Shown: positions 1 through 7,979 of the stretch, in pieces
Position numbering within the stretch: the first letter of the stretch is position 1
How the letters are laid out: each line of letters opens with the position of its first letter
Made by a program: the position numbers and the translations under genes
The notes under the pieces: model-generated
The model's database searches: none
What the model was told of the DNA's origin: nothing
What the model saw: only the letters and a program-made list of their open reading frames with translations
Origin: Marimonas arenosa
GTDB lineage: Bacteria; Pseudomonadota; Alphaproteobacteria; Rhodobacterales; Rhodobacteraceae
Direction of reading: 5' to 3'
Assembly: GCF_030848945.1 (NCBI RefSeq)
Contig: NZ_JANHAX010000002.1
Coordinates: 682,001 to 746,000, forward strand
Length of the DNA stretch: 64,000 nucleotides

Positions 1-1654
1 GCGGTTTGGCGACGGCGGTATAGACCTTGCCGAGGACTCCTCCGGGGTGGCCGCCATACTCGTCGTCGTGGGCATGGGCCGACATGTCGGCGGAGCCCGC
101 GAATTTCAGCATCAGCCACGGCGTGATCATCACCGCGACGAAGAAGGAAAAGATCATCGCCGCCGAGGCATTCGCGGGAATAGGCGACATGTAGGGGCCC
201 ATCAGGCCCGACACGAACAGCATCGGCAAGAGCGCGGCGACCACGGTGAGGGTGGCGACGATGGTCGGGTTGCCGACCTCGGCCACGGCGCGGATCGCCT
301 TTTCGACGCGCGATGCCTTGTCTTTCATCGCCCAGTGGCGAGCTATGTTCTCGATCACCACGATGGCGTCGTCGACCAGGATCCCGATCGAGAAGATCAG
401 CGCAAAGAGCGACACGCGGTTCAGCGTGTAGCCCATGAGGTTGGCGGCGAAGAGGGTCAGAAGGATGGTGACCGGGATCACCACGGCAACCACGATGGAT
501 TCGCGCCAGCCGATCGCAATCAGCACGAGGGCCACGATCGAGACGGTGGCGAGGCCGAGGTGGAACAGCAGTTCGTTGGCCTTTTCGTCGGCGGTTTCGC
601 CGTAATCGCGGGTGACCTCGAGCTGGATCGTGTCGGGGATCAGCTCGGATTGGAGCTGAGCAACGCGGTGCAGGATCTGCTCGGCCACCAGCACGGCGTT
701 GGCGCCGGCGCGCTTGGCGATGGCGAGCGTCACCGCCGGGGTGCGATGGATCTGGCCGTCGCCGTCGCGGATCACGTTGGCCACCAGCTTGTCCGAGGTG
801 TCGGGAACGTAGGAGACATCGGCCACGTCGCGGACATAGACCGGGCGGCCGTCGCGCGAGGTCAGCAGCAGGTTGCCGATTTCGGTTGGTGCGCGCAAGG
901 TTTCCCCGGCGACCAGCGCGATCTGGCCCCCCTGATCGCGCACGTTGCCGGTCGAGAAGGCCTTGTTGGCCATCTGGACCTTGCCGGCGAGCTGTTGAAG
1001 CGTGACGCCGTAGAGCGCCAGCCGCTCGGGGTCCGGCGCGATGCGGATCGCTTCGGGGCTGTCGCCGACCAGATAGGTGAGGCCGACATCGGTGATCTTG
1101 GCAACCTCGACCTGAAGCTCGCGGGCGACGCGGGTGATGTCGTTGGCGTTGACGGTGGTTTCGCCAGGCTTGGCCGAGAGCGTCAGTGCGACGATGGCAA
1201 CGTCGTCGATGCCGCGGCCCACGATCAGCGGTTCGTCGATGCCGACCGGGATGCGGTCCATGTTGGCGCGGACCTTATCGTGGACGCGCAGAATGGCAGT
1301 GTCGGCCGAGGTACCCACGAGGAAGCGGGCGGTGACCATGGCATAGTCGTCCATCGTGGACGAATAGACGTGCTCGACCTCGTTGATGCCCTTGACGATG
1401 GTTTCCATCGGCTCGGTCACCAGCTTCACCGCGTCCTCGGCGCGCAGGCCGGGGGCCTGGATGTGGATGTCGACCAGCGGCACCGAGATCTGCGGCTCTT
1501 CTTCGCGCGGCAGCGCGACCAGCGCGACAAGGCCCATGGCGAGCGCCGCGAGGATCATCAGCGGGGTCAGTGGCGACTGGATGAAGGCGCGGGTCAGCCC
1601 GCCCGCGATGCCGAGCGATTTCTGCTCGGGCGCGTCGGAATTATGGCTGCTCAT
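1..1654 (-). CDS. RND efflux permease, N-terminal 551 codons (cut by the window edge)
   Basis: Inner-membrane proton-driven pump subunit of a tripartite RND exporter. The reading frame starts with ATG at 1654 and is still open at base 1. A membrane segment lies near residues 30-48, followed by the periplasmic porter signature EPQISVPLVDI. The RND-type acidic pair DDAIVVIEN sits near residues 427-435 and is the expected proton-relay segment of transmembrane helix 4. The start lies one base after the stop of the adaptor gene, so the two are co-transcribed and probably translationally coupled. The C-terminal half is outside the window. The substrate cannot be inferred; drug, solvent or metal export are all possible for the family. 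Confidence 0.93.
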   Translation of the reverse strand, partial: MSSHNSDAPEQKSLGIAGGLTRAFIQSPLTPLMILAALAMGLVALVALPREEEPQISVPLVDIHIQAPGLRAEDAVKLVTEPMETIVKGINEVEHVYSSTMDDYAMVTARFLVGTSADTAILRVHDKVRANMDRIPVGIDEPLIVGRGIDDVAIVALTLSAKPGETTVNANDITRVARELQVEVAKITDVGLTYLVGDSPEAIRIAPDPERLALYGVTLQQLAGKVQMANKAFSTGNVRDQGGQIALVAGETLRAPTEIGNLLLTSRDGRPVYVRDVADVSYVPDTSDKLVANVIRDGDGQIHRTPAVTLAIAKRAGANAVLVAEQILHRVAQLQSELIPDTIQLEVTRDYGETADEKANELLFHLGLATVSIVALVLIAIGWRESIVVAVVIPVTILLTLFAANLMGYTLNRVSLFALIFSIGILVDDAIVVIENIARHWAMKDKASRVEKAIRAVAEVGNPTIVATLTVVAALLPMLFVSGLMGPYMSPIPANASAAMIFSFFVAVMITPWLMLKFAGSADMSAHAHDDEYGGHPGGVLGKVYTAVAKP

Positions 1655-1655
1655 G

Positions 1656-2666
1656 TCAGTGCCCTTCGGTCTTGGCAGGGGTATAGGCAACGTCTTTGGT
1701 GGGCACGAGGCGTTCGCCCTCGGTCACGCCGGAGAGTATTTCAACCATCTCGCGGCCATCGATCAGATGGTGTTCTCCGGGCACGATGGCGCGCAGAGCG
1801 GTGTGGTCGTCTTCCTGCACGGTGACGAAATCAAGCCCCATCCGGGTGACGACCATATCAGCGGGCACGACGAGCGCCTGGGTTTCGCCCACCGGCAGGC
1901 GGACGAGGACGCGGGCGTTGACGAAGTCGGAGCCGAGCTCGTCAAGTTCCACGTCGGCGATGACGCGGCCGTTCTCGATCTGGGGATAGACCTTGGCGAG
2001 ACGACCTTCCTGGGTGAGGTCTTCTTCGCCGAGCAGGATGCCGCTGCCTTCGCGCAGGAAGGTGGCGTGGCGTTCAGGCACAGCGAGGCGGAGGTAGAAG
2101 CCGCCGCCGCCGATGATCGCCACCGGCTCGCCCGGCATCAGCACCGAGCCCTGGGTAACCGGAACCGACAGGACGCGGCCCTCGATCGGTGCGAGAACGG
2201 CGCCTTCGGCGGCCTGTTGCTGAATCACGCGTTTCTGTGCTTCGGCCGCGGCGATCTGGGCCTTGAGCACGTCGACCTGGGTGCGCAGCGCGTCGAGCCG
2301 CTGCACGGTGGTAACGCCGCGCTGGAGCAGGTCTTCGCCGCGGGTCAGTTCGGTCTGGGCGTTTTCGAGCTGTGACGTGATCGCGGCGATGTCGGCGGTG
2401 ACCGATTCGAGCTGCAGCGTCAGCTTGGCGTCGTAGATCATGCCGATCTGCTGGCCCTTCTCGATATCGGTGCCTTCGGTGACGCTGATTTCGGTCAGCA
2501 AACCGCCGATGCGCGACCGGGCAGGCACGTTGTTACGCGCCTCGATCTTGCCGAAAACGGCCTTCCATTCGGTGATAGTGGCCATCTCGACGCGGTCTTC
2601 GGCCGCGGCCCCCTGGGCAACGCCCAGCATTAGCCCGATGGCGGTGGCAATGATCGTCCTGCGCAT
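1656..2666 (-). CDS. RND efflux periplasmic adaptor (membrane fusion protein)
   Basis: A 336-residue HlyD/AcrA-type adaptor linking the inner-membrane pump to an outer-membrane channel. It has an N-terminal signal peptide (about residues 1-22, ending in AAAE), a biotinyl-lipoyl-like half near residues 40-75, a long coiled-coil hairpin rich in Q, E, L and A (about 80-155), then the second lipoyl half (GAVLAPIEGRVLSVPV) and a beta-barrel. Length is normal for the family. It is first in the operon, directly upstream of the permease. A promoter overlapped by a palindrome lies 34-62 bases upstream, so expression is probably repressor-controlled. No regulator gene is adjacent. Confidence 0.92.
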   Translation of the reverse strand: MRRTIIATAIGLMLGVAQGAAAEDRVEMATITEWKAVFGKIEARNNVPARSRIGGLLTEISVTEGTDIEKGQQIGMIYDAKLTLQLESVTADIAAITSQLENAQTELTRGEDLLQRGVTTVQRLDALRTQVDVLKAQIAAAEAQKRVIQQQAAEGAVLAPIEGRVLSVPVTQGSVLMPGEPVAIIGGGGFYLRLAVPERHATFLREGSGILLGEEDLTQEGRLAKVYPQIENGRVIADVELDELGSDFVNARVLVRLPVGETQALVVPADMVVTRMGLDFVTVQEDDHTALRAIVPGEHHLIDGREMVEILSGVTEGERLVPTKDVAYTPAKTEGH

Positions 2667-2699
2667 GACAGATTCCCCGGAGTTCCTGAATTATGGCCC

Positions 2700-2728
2700 C
2701 ACATATGCAGAATTTCGTATATGTTCAA
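2700..2728 (-). promoter_or_regulatory. Promoter with overlapping operator palindrome for the RND operon
   Basis: Read on the minus strand there is a -35 TTGAAC (2728-2723), a 17-base spacer and a -10 TATGTG (2705-2700). An imperfect 24-base palindrome with ACATAT and ATATGT outer arms (2701-2724; 9 of 12 pairs match) covers the -10 and spacer. This is the geometry of a TetR, ArsR or MarR repressor site. The box assignments are by eye. Confidence 0.5.
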
Positions 2729-2757
2729 CCCCTTCGGTCGAGCCAGGATTAATTCTT

Positions 2758-2769
2758 GACCGGCCGGTC
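2758..2769. promoter_or_regulatory. Perfect 12-bp palindrome, possible TetR-type operator
   Basis: GACCGGCCGGTC is self-complementary and lies within a wider TTGACCGGCCGGTCGG context, in the divergent gap between the RND operon and the GST gene. TetR-family operators of the form TTGACC-N4-GGTC are common in alphaproteobacteria. A -35-like TTGACC (2756-2761) overlaps the left arm on the plus strand, so it could control either direction. Confidence 0.35.
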
Positions 2770-2963
2770 GGTTTAATGTTGAATTCAAACAACGTGTGCT
2801 GCATAGCTTTTCCCTATAGCATGCTTGAGCGGGAAAGACTTGTGTGATCTTTCCGGTTACAAGGGGCGCAGGGGACAGGATCCAAGCTGACCAGGCGGCG
2901 CGGATGGGGGAGGACTGGGCGGATGCCACGCATCGGACGCACCACGAGGAGGGTTGCCGAAAC

Positions 2964-3611
2964 ATGATGGTGTTTCACGGCTATTTCCGGTCGTCGTCTG
3001 CCTATCGTTGCCGGATCGCCTTCAACCTCAAGGGGCTCGACTATGAGTTTCGCCCGGTGCATCTGAAATCGGGGGCGCAGAAGGGCGAGGCCTACAGGGC
3101 GCTGAACCCTCAGATGCTGGTGCCGACCCTGGAAACCGAAGACGGCGCACGGCTGATTCAGTCACTGGCAATCATGGAATGGCTGGAGGAAACCCATCCC
3201 GAGCCGCCGCTTTTGTCCAAGGATCCGACCACGCGGGCGCAGGAGCGCGGCTTTGCCCAGGTGATCGCCTGCGAGATCCATCCACTGCAGAACCTGCGGG
3301 TGCTGAACTACCTGAGCGACGAGTTGGGTGCGGGCGAAGATCAGAAAAATGCATGGCTGACCCGCTGGCTGCGCGACGGGCTGGAGGCCTGCGAAGGGCT
3401 TCTGGAGAGGCGCGCGGCGCAGACGCCCTTCTGCTATGGTGAGCGGCCGGGAATGGCGGATATCTGCCTGGTGCCGCAGGTGTTTTCCGCCCAAAGGTTC
3501 AGTGTGGACATCAGCCATCTGACGCGTGTGAACGCGATTTACGAGACCTGTGCGGCGCTGCCCGAGTTCGAGCGCGCGCATCCGAAGAACCAGCCGGATT
3601 TCGAAGCATGA
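2964..3611 (+). CDS. maiA: Zeta-class glutathione S-transferase, maleylacetoacetate isomerase-like
   Basis: A 215-residue cytosolic GST with an N-terminal thioredoxin fold and helical C-terminal domain. The zeta-class N-terminal signature appears as SSSAYRCRIAFNLKG, and NPQMLVPTLE followed by LIQSLAIMEWLEE is the usual glutathione-binding stretch (cis-Pro and Gln-Ser). Family members isomerise maleylacetoacetate to fumarylacetoacetate in tyrosine/homogentisate breakdown, using glutathione. The start is ATG 2964, about ten bases after GAGGAGGG; the open frame runs further upstream without a better site. No fumarylacetoacetase or homogentisate dioxygenase gene is in view, so the specific role is inferred. 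It is followed 56 bases later by a TRAP operon. Confidence 0.8.
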   Translation: MMVFHGYFRSSSAYRCRIAFNLKGLDYEFRPVHLKSGAQKGEAYRALNPQMLVPTLETEDGARLIQSLAIMEWLEETHPEPPLLSKDPTTRAQERGFAQVIACEIHPLQNLRVLNYLSDELGAGEDQKNAWLTRWLRDGLEACEGLLERRAAQTPFCYGERPGMADICLVPQVFSAQRFSVDISHLTRVNAIYETCAALPEFERAHPKNQPDFEA

Positions 3612-3667
3612 CGCACCGGCGGGATGACCGACAACCAACCACCAACTGACAAAAGGGAGATGTCAGA

Positions 3668-4702
3668 ATGATCACCAAACGCAAACTGATGGGCCTTGCG
3701 GCCAGCTCGGCGATGGCCGTGGCGTTGGGCACCGCCGCGATGGCGCAGGAAGTGACCCTGAAGATTCACCAGTTCCTGCCGATCCAGGCCAACGTTCCGA
3801 AACTGATCATCGAACCTTGGCGCAAGCAGGTCGAAGAAGCCTCGGGCGGCAAGATCAAGATCGACCACTATCCGTCGATGCAGCTGGGCGGCAAGCCGCC
3901 GCACCTGGCCGACCAGGTCAAGGATGGCGTCGCCGATATCGTCTGGACCGTGCTGGGCTATACCCCGGGTCGGTTCCCTCAGTCGGAAGTGTTCGAACTG
4001 CCCTTCGCCATGTCGAACGCCGAGGACACGTCCCGCGCCTTCTGGCAATATGCCGAAGCCAACATGCTGGACAAGGATTTCGCCGATTACAAGATCATCG
4101 CGGTCCATGTTCACGGCCCCGGCCTGATCCACTCGAAAGAGCCGGTCAAGTCGATCAAGGATCTGAACGGTGTCAAGCTGCGCGCGCCGACCCGGATGAC
4201 CAACAAGCTGTTCACCCAACTGGGCGCCACGCCCGTGGGCATGCCCGTGCCGGCGGTGCCCGAAGCGCTGTCGAAAGGCGTGATCGATGCGACCGTCATC
4301 CCGTGGGAAGTGACCGGCGCGCTGAAAGTTCCGGAACTGGTGAAGAACCACACCGAGTTCGGCAACAACTCGCTCTATACGACGACCTTCATGTTCGCGA
4401 TGAACAAGGATGTTTACGAGGGGCTGTCGGATGAACTCAAAGCTGTGATCGACGCCCATTCGGGCGAAGAGACCTCGGCCTGGTTCGGCAAGTTGATGGA
4501 AGGTGCCGATGCGCCGTCACGTGAAGCGGCTGCTGCTGCGGGCAACAACATCATGACGCTGTCGGAAGCCGAAGTGCAGGAGTGGAGAGACGCGTCCGCC
4601 GGGATCGAGGCCGAATGGATCGAAGAGATGAACGGCCTGGGCTTCGACGGTCAGGCGCTGGTCGATCAAGCCAAAGAGCTGATCACAAAAGCCGGCATGT
4701 AA
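3668..4702 (+). CDS. dctP: TRAP transporter substrate-binding protein, DctP family
   Basis: A 344-residue periplasmic binding protein delivering an organic acid to the DctQM membrane unit. It has a clear signal peptide ending in AAMAQ at about residue 26. Family landmarks include the KLRAPTRM segment, whose Arg normally binds the substrate carboxylate, and ALSKGVIDATVIPWE. It is first of three TRAP genes in order P-Q-M, with a strong stem-loop between P and Q. The ligand is unknown. The neighbouring maleylacetoacetate-isomerase-like GST would fit a dicarboxylate or aromatic-acid theme, but this is only context. Confidence 0.92.
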   Translation: MITKRKLMGLAASSAMAVALGTAAMAQEVTLKIHQFLPIQANVPKLIIEPWRKQVEEASGGKIKIDHYPSMQLGGKPPHLADQVKDGVADIVWTVLGYTPGRFPQSEVFELPFAMSNAEDTSRAFWQYAEANMLDKDFADYKIIAVHVHGPGLIHSKEPVKSIKDLNGVKLRAPTRMTNKLFTQLGATPVGMPVPAVPEALSKGVIDATVIPWEVTGALKVPELVKNHTEFGNNSLYTTTFMFAMNKDVYEGLSDELKAVIDAHSGEETSAWFGKLMEGADAPSREAAAAAGNNIMTLSEAEVQEWRDASAGIEAEWIEEMNGLGFDGQALVDQAKELITKAGM

Positions 4703-4716
4703 GATGCTGACAGGAG

Positions 4717-4744
4717 TGGCCGCAGGTGATACTACCTGCGGCCA
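4717..4744 (+). other. Intercistronic stem-loop after dctP
   Basis: Perfect 11-bp stem: arms TGGCCGCAGGT and ACCTGCGGCCA around the loop GATACT, 14 bases after the dctP stop and without a T-tract. Such hairpins typically stabilise the upstream message, so the binding protein is made in excess over the membrane subunits. Confidence 0.7.
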
Positions 4745-4806
4745 GTTCACATGTTAACGATGCCAGTGTCTGTCGGCTCACGGCAGCAGAACGGGGAGGA
4801 CGCAAC

Positions 4807-5394
4807 GTGGATATTCACCGGATCATGATGTTCCTGTCGCGGCTGATGGCCATCCTGGGGGGCCTGGTGCTGTCGGCGCTGGTTATTCTGACCTGCGTGT
4901 CGGTTCTGGGGCGAGGGATCAACACCTTCCTGCATTCGGACATGATCCAGAACTCGATGCCGGATCTGGCCCAAACCCTGCTGAACACCGGCGTGGGGCC
5001 TGTTCTGGGCGATTTCGAACTGGTCGAGGCGGGTATCGCCTTTGCCATCTTCGCCTTCCTGCCGCTGTGCCAGATCACGGCGGGGCATGCTTCGGTCGAC
5101 ATTTTCACCTCGCGTTTTCCACCGCGCATCAACCGGCTGATCCAGATGATTGTCGAGATCGTCTTTGCGATGGTGCTGATCCTGATCGCCTGGCGTCTGT
5201 ACGAGGGCATGGTGTCGAAGATGAAATACAACGAGACAACTTTCCTGCTGCAATTCCCATTGTGGTGGGCCTATGCCGTCAGCCTGGTGTCCGCAGTCCT
5301 GGCCTCTTGCGTCGGCATCTACATGGCCGTCGTGCGGGTCTATGAATTCCTGACCATGCGCACCATCGTGCAGTCGGCGGAGGTGGAACATTGA
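4807..5394 (+). CDS. dctQ: TRAP transporter small permease subunit, DctQ family
   Basis: A 195-residue four-helix membrane protein that joins the large permease DctM. Hydrophobic segments appear near residues 12-35, 75-95, 115-135 and 155-180. I choose the GTG at 4807, six bases after GGGGAGGA. The frame stays open to an ATG at 4726, but that start would fall inside the dctP stem-loop and has no ribosome-binding site. Its stop overlaps the dctM start codon. Confidence 0.88.
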   Translation: MDIHRIMMFLSRLMAILGGLVLSALVILTCVSVLGRGINTFLHSDMIQNSMPDLAQTLLNTGVGPVLGDFELVEAGIAFAIFAFLPLCQITAGHASVDIFTSRFPPRINRLIQMIVEIVFAMVLILIAWRLYEGMVSKMKYNETTFLLQFPLWWAYAVSLVSAVLASCVGIYMAVVRVYEFLTMRTIVQSAEVEH

Positions 5395-6713
5395 CCAATT
5401 TCGAGATCGGGCTGACCTCGTTCCCCGTATTGATGCTGATGATCTTCCTGCGGGTGCCTATTGGGCTGTCGATGTTCCTGGTCGGTCTTTTCGGGCTGTA
5501 CCTGGTCACCGGCGGCTGGAACGTGGCGCTTTCGCGGCTGAAGACCGAGACCTATGGCACCTTTTCCAGCTATTCGCTGTCGATCGTGCCAATGTTCCTG
5601 CTGATGGGGCATTTCGCGACGTTGGGCGGCATGTCGACGGCGTTGTTCAAGGCCGCCGAGAGCTGGCTGGGGCACCGGCGCGGCGGCGTCGCCATGTCGG
5701 CGGTGGGCGCCTGCGCCGGCTTCGGGGCGATCTGCGGCTCGTCGCTGGCCACGGCGGCCACCATGAGCCAGGTGGCGCTGCCCGAGCTGCGGCGTTACGG
5801 CTATTCCGGCGGGTTCTCGACGGCAACACTGGCCGCGGGCGGCACGCTGGGCATCCTGATCCCGCCCTCGGTGATCCTGGTGATCTATGCCATCCTGACC
5901 GAGCAGAACATCGCCAAGCTGTTCCTGGCGGCCTTCATTCCAGGCATCCTGGCGGCGATCGGCTATATCATCACTATCTCGATCTATGTCCGGATCCACC
6001 CCGACGCCGCCGGCACCCGCGAGCCGGTGCCTTATGGTGACCGTATCCGCGCGCTGCTGGACGTCTGGCCGGTGCTGCTGGTGTTCCTGCTGGTGGTCGG
6101 CGGCATCTATCTGGGTTGGTTCACGCCGACGGAAGGCGCCGCCGTGGGGGCCTTCGGCACCGGGCTGATCGCCTTTCTGAACGGTGGGCTGAAACGCGCC
6201 ACGCTGGTCGACAGTTTCCTGGCGACGGGGCGGTCGACCGCGATGATCTTCTTTATCGTGCTGGGGGCGGCCTTCTATAACGGCTTCCTGGCACTGACCC
6301 AGGTGCCGCAGGAACTGGCGGGCTGGGTGGCCGAATTGGGGTACAGCCCCTGGGTAATCTTGGCGATGATCCTGCTGCTCTATCTCGTGTTCGGTTGCCT
6401 GATGGACAGTCTCAGCATGATCCTGCTGACGATCCCGATCTTCTTCCCGATCATCAGCCAGCTGGATTTCGGGCTGACCGCCGAGGAAACCGCGATCTGG
6501 TTCGGGATCATCGTGCTGATCGTGGTCGAGGTCGGGCTGATCACGCCGCCGGTGGGGATGAACCTGTTCGTCATCAACTCGATGGACCGGACCACGCCGA
6601 TGGTCGCCACCTATCGGGCGGTGATGTATTTCGTCGCGTCCGATATCGTGCGGGTGATCATCCTGGTGGCGTTCCCGTCGATCACGCTGTTCCTGCTGCG
6701 GGTATTGCATTGA
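5391..6713 (+). CDS. dctM: TRAP transporter large permease subunit, DctM family
   Basis: A 440-residue, roughly twelve-helix sodium-coupled permease that carries the substrate across the inner membrane. Family features are the GSSLATAATM segment in the first half, GILIPPSVILVIYAI, and the C-terminal LITPPVGMNLFVIN. It begins with TTG at 5391, overlapping the dctQ stop (TTGA) and preceded by GGAGG at 5379-5383. It completes the first P-Q-M set. Confidence 0.94.
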   Translation: MTNFEIGLTSFPVLMLMIFLRVPIGLSMFLVGLFGLYLVTGGWNVALSRLKTETYGTFSSYSLSIVPMFLLMGHFATLGGMSTALFKAAESWLGHRRGGVAMSAVGACAGFGAICGSSLATAATMSQVALPELRRYGYSGGFSTATLAAGGTLGILIPPSVILVIYAILTEQNIAKLFLAAFIPGILAAIGYIITISIYVRIHPDAAGTREPVPYGDRIRALLDVWPVLLVFLLVVGGIYLGWFTPTEGAAVGAFGTGLIAFLNGGLKRATLVDSFLATGRSTAMIFFIVLGAAFYNGFLALTQVPQELAGWVAELGYSPWVILAMILLLYLVFGCLMDSLSMILLTIPIFFPIISQLDFGLTAEETAIWFGIIVLIVVEVGLITPPVGMNLFVINSMDRTTPMVATYRAVMYFVASDIVRVIILVAFPSITLFLLRVLH

Positions 6714-6771
6714 TCGCGGTGCGCTGAAACGCGGCGTGTGAGCGTCGGGGACACCTGGTCGGAAAGCGCAG

Positions 6772-6791
6772 GCGCCGCGACAATGCGGCGC
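6772..6791 (+). terminator. Stem-loop after the first TRAP operon
   Basis: Arms GCGCCGC and GCGGCGC with loop GACAAT form a 7-bp GC-only stem about 60 bases after dctM. There is no T-run, so it may be a weak or Rho-assisted terminator or a 3'-end stabiliser. Confidence 0.4.
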
Positions 6792-6820
6792 TTGCAATCA
6801 CATTCCATTACTGAGATATA
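6792..6820 (+). promoter_or_regulatory. Candidate sigma-70 promoter for the SLAC1-family gene
   Basis: TTGCAA (6792-6797), a 17-base spacer, then GATATA (6815-6820), 40 bases before the start codon and immediately after the upstream stem-loop. Assigned by eye. Confidence 0.35.
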
Positions 6821-6859
6821 TTTGCGACTCCGCTTTGTTTCCATCGAAAGGACTGACCG

Positions 6860-7837
6860 ATGACGGACGCGGCAACCGAACCTCCCGAGCGCAGCCTGCG
6901 GCACTATCCGGTGCCGCTTTTCGGCATGGTGATGGGCATGGCGGGGCTGACACTGGCGATGCATGCCGGCGAGGCCGCCTATGGCATGGGCAGCCAGATC
7001 TCGAGCCTGCTCTATTTCGCCACGCTGCTACTTTTCGTAATGATTGCTGCGGGCTATGTTGCCAAGGCGTTGAAATATCCGGGCGCCGTCGTGGCCGAGT
7101 GGAGCCACCCGGTACGGCTGAGCTTTTTCCCGGCCATTTCGATTTCGCTTCTGTTGCTGGGCACGGCGACGCTGAGCCGCAACGAGGCGTTGGCCGAAGG
7201 GCTTTGGCTGGTTGGCATGGTGCTGCAATTCATGCTGACCATCGCGGTGGTGTCGAACTGGATCGGCACCCGCAGCTTCCAGCACGGCATGCTGAACCCG
7301 GCGTGGTTCATCCCGGCGGTGGGCAACGTCATCGTGCCGATTGCCGGCGTGCCCTTGGGCTATGTCGAGATCAGCTGGTATTTCATGTCCGTTGGCCTGA
7401 TCTTCTGGATCGTGCTGCTGACGCTGGTAATCAACCGGTTGGTGTTTCACGATCCGTTGCCGGGCCGGTTGCAGCCGACGCTGGTGATCCTGATCGCCCC
7501 GCCGGCAGTGGCCTTCGTCGCCTGGTTGCGGCTCAACGGTGGTGAGATCGACGCCTTTGGGCGCATCCTGATCAACGGCGCGTATCTGTTCACCGCCATC
7601 GTGCTGGTGCAACTGCCGAAGATCCTGAAGCTCGAGTTCGCGCTGAGTTTCTGGGCGCTGAGCTTCCCTTTCGCGGCCGCGACGATTGCCAGCTTCCGGT
7701 TTGCAGCCGTCACCGGATCCGAGACGCACAAACTTTTCGGCGGGATCCTTCTGGTCGCGCTCTGCCTGATCATCGCGGCGCTTCTGGTTCGCACCGCAAA
7801 GGCGGCGCTGGCGGGGCAAATCTGCATCCCGGAATGA
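6860..7837 (+). CDS. SLAC1/TehA-family anion channel or transporter
   Basis: A 325-residue inner-membrane protein with about ten hydrophobic helices separated by short loops, the expected fold of the TehA/SLAC1/Mae1 (TDT) superfamily. The segment MLNPAWFIPAVGNVIVPIAG carries the conserved proline-rich region of the family. Members conduct anions or move C4-dicarboxylates, tellurite or sulfite. A promoter-like sequence lies just upstream and a strong terminator just downstream, so it looks monocistronic. The start ATG 6860 follows GAAAGGA. Confidence 0.8.
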   Translation: MTDAATEPPERSLRHYPVPLFGMVMGMAGLTLAMHAGEAAYGMGSQISSLLYFATLLLFVMIAAGYVAKALKYPGAVVAEWSHPVRLSFFPAISISLLLLGTATLSRNEALAEGLWLVGMVLQFMLTIAVVSNWIGTRSFQHGMLNPAWFIPAVGNVIVPIAGVPLGYVEISWYFMSVGLIFWIVLLTLVINRLVFHDPLPGRLQPTLVILIAPPAVAFVAWLRLNGGEIDAFGRILINGAYLFTAIVLVQLPKILKLEFALSFWALSFPFAAATIASFRFAAVTGSETHKLFGGILLVALCLIIAALLVRTAKAALAGQICIPE

Positions 7838-7864
7838 TCGCCGGCCAGTGCTGAAGAATGCGCC

Positions 7865-7900
7865 GCGGCGCGGGGGGATCCGCGCCGCAGCTCACTTTTT
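7865..7900 (+). terminator. Rho-independent-like terminator after the SLAC1-family gene
   Basis: Stem arms GCGGCGCGG (7865-7873) and CCGCGCCGC (7880-7888) around loop GGGGAT, followed after seven bases by TTTTT (7896-7900). It separates the channel gene from the dipeptidase operon. Confidence 0.6.
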
Positions 7901-7903
7901 GCG

Positions 7904-7921
7904 TTTGACCCTCTGGTCAAA
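7904..7921. promoter_or_regulatory. RutR-like operator palindrome upstream of the dipeptidase-ABC-enamidase operon
   Basis: TTTGACC-CTCT-GGTCAAA is a perfect inverted repeat with 7-base arms, 58 bases before the dipeptidase start. It differs at one position from the published RutR consensus TTGACCA-N2-TGGTCAA; RutR is a TetR-family regulator of pyrimidine breakdown. The right arm overlaps a possible -35 (TGGTCA, 7914-7919) followed 18 bases later by TAGGCT, which would suit repression. The regulator identity is inferred. Confidence 0.5.
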
Positions 7922-7979
7922 TTCCATCCCCGCGGTCTAGGCTGTCTGTCAGGAAGTCTCCATCCGAGAGAGTCATTTC

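Noticed and set aside
47-1825. A 592-codon plus-strand open frame at the left edge
   Set aside because: It is antisense to the RND permease, which reads cleanly on the minus strand with the RND signature residues.
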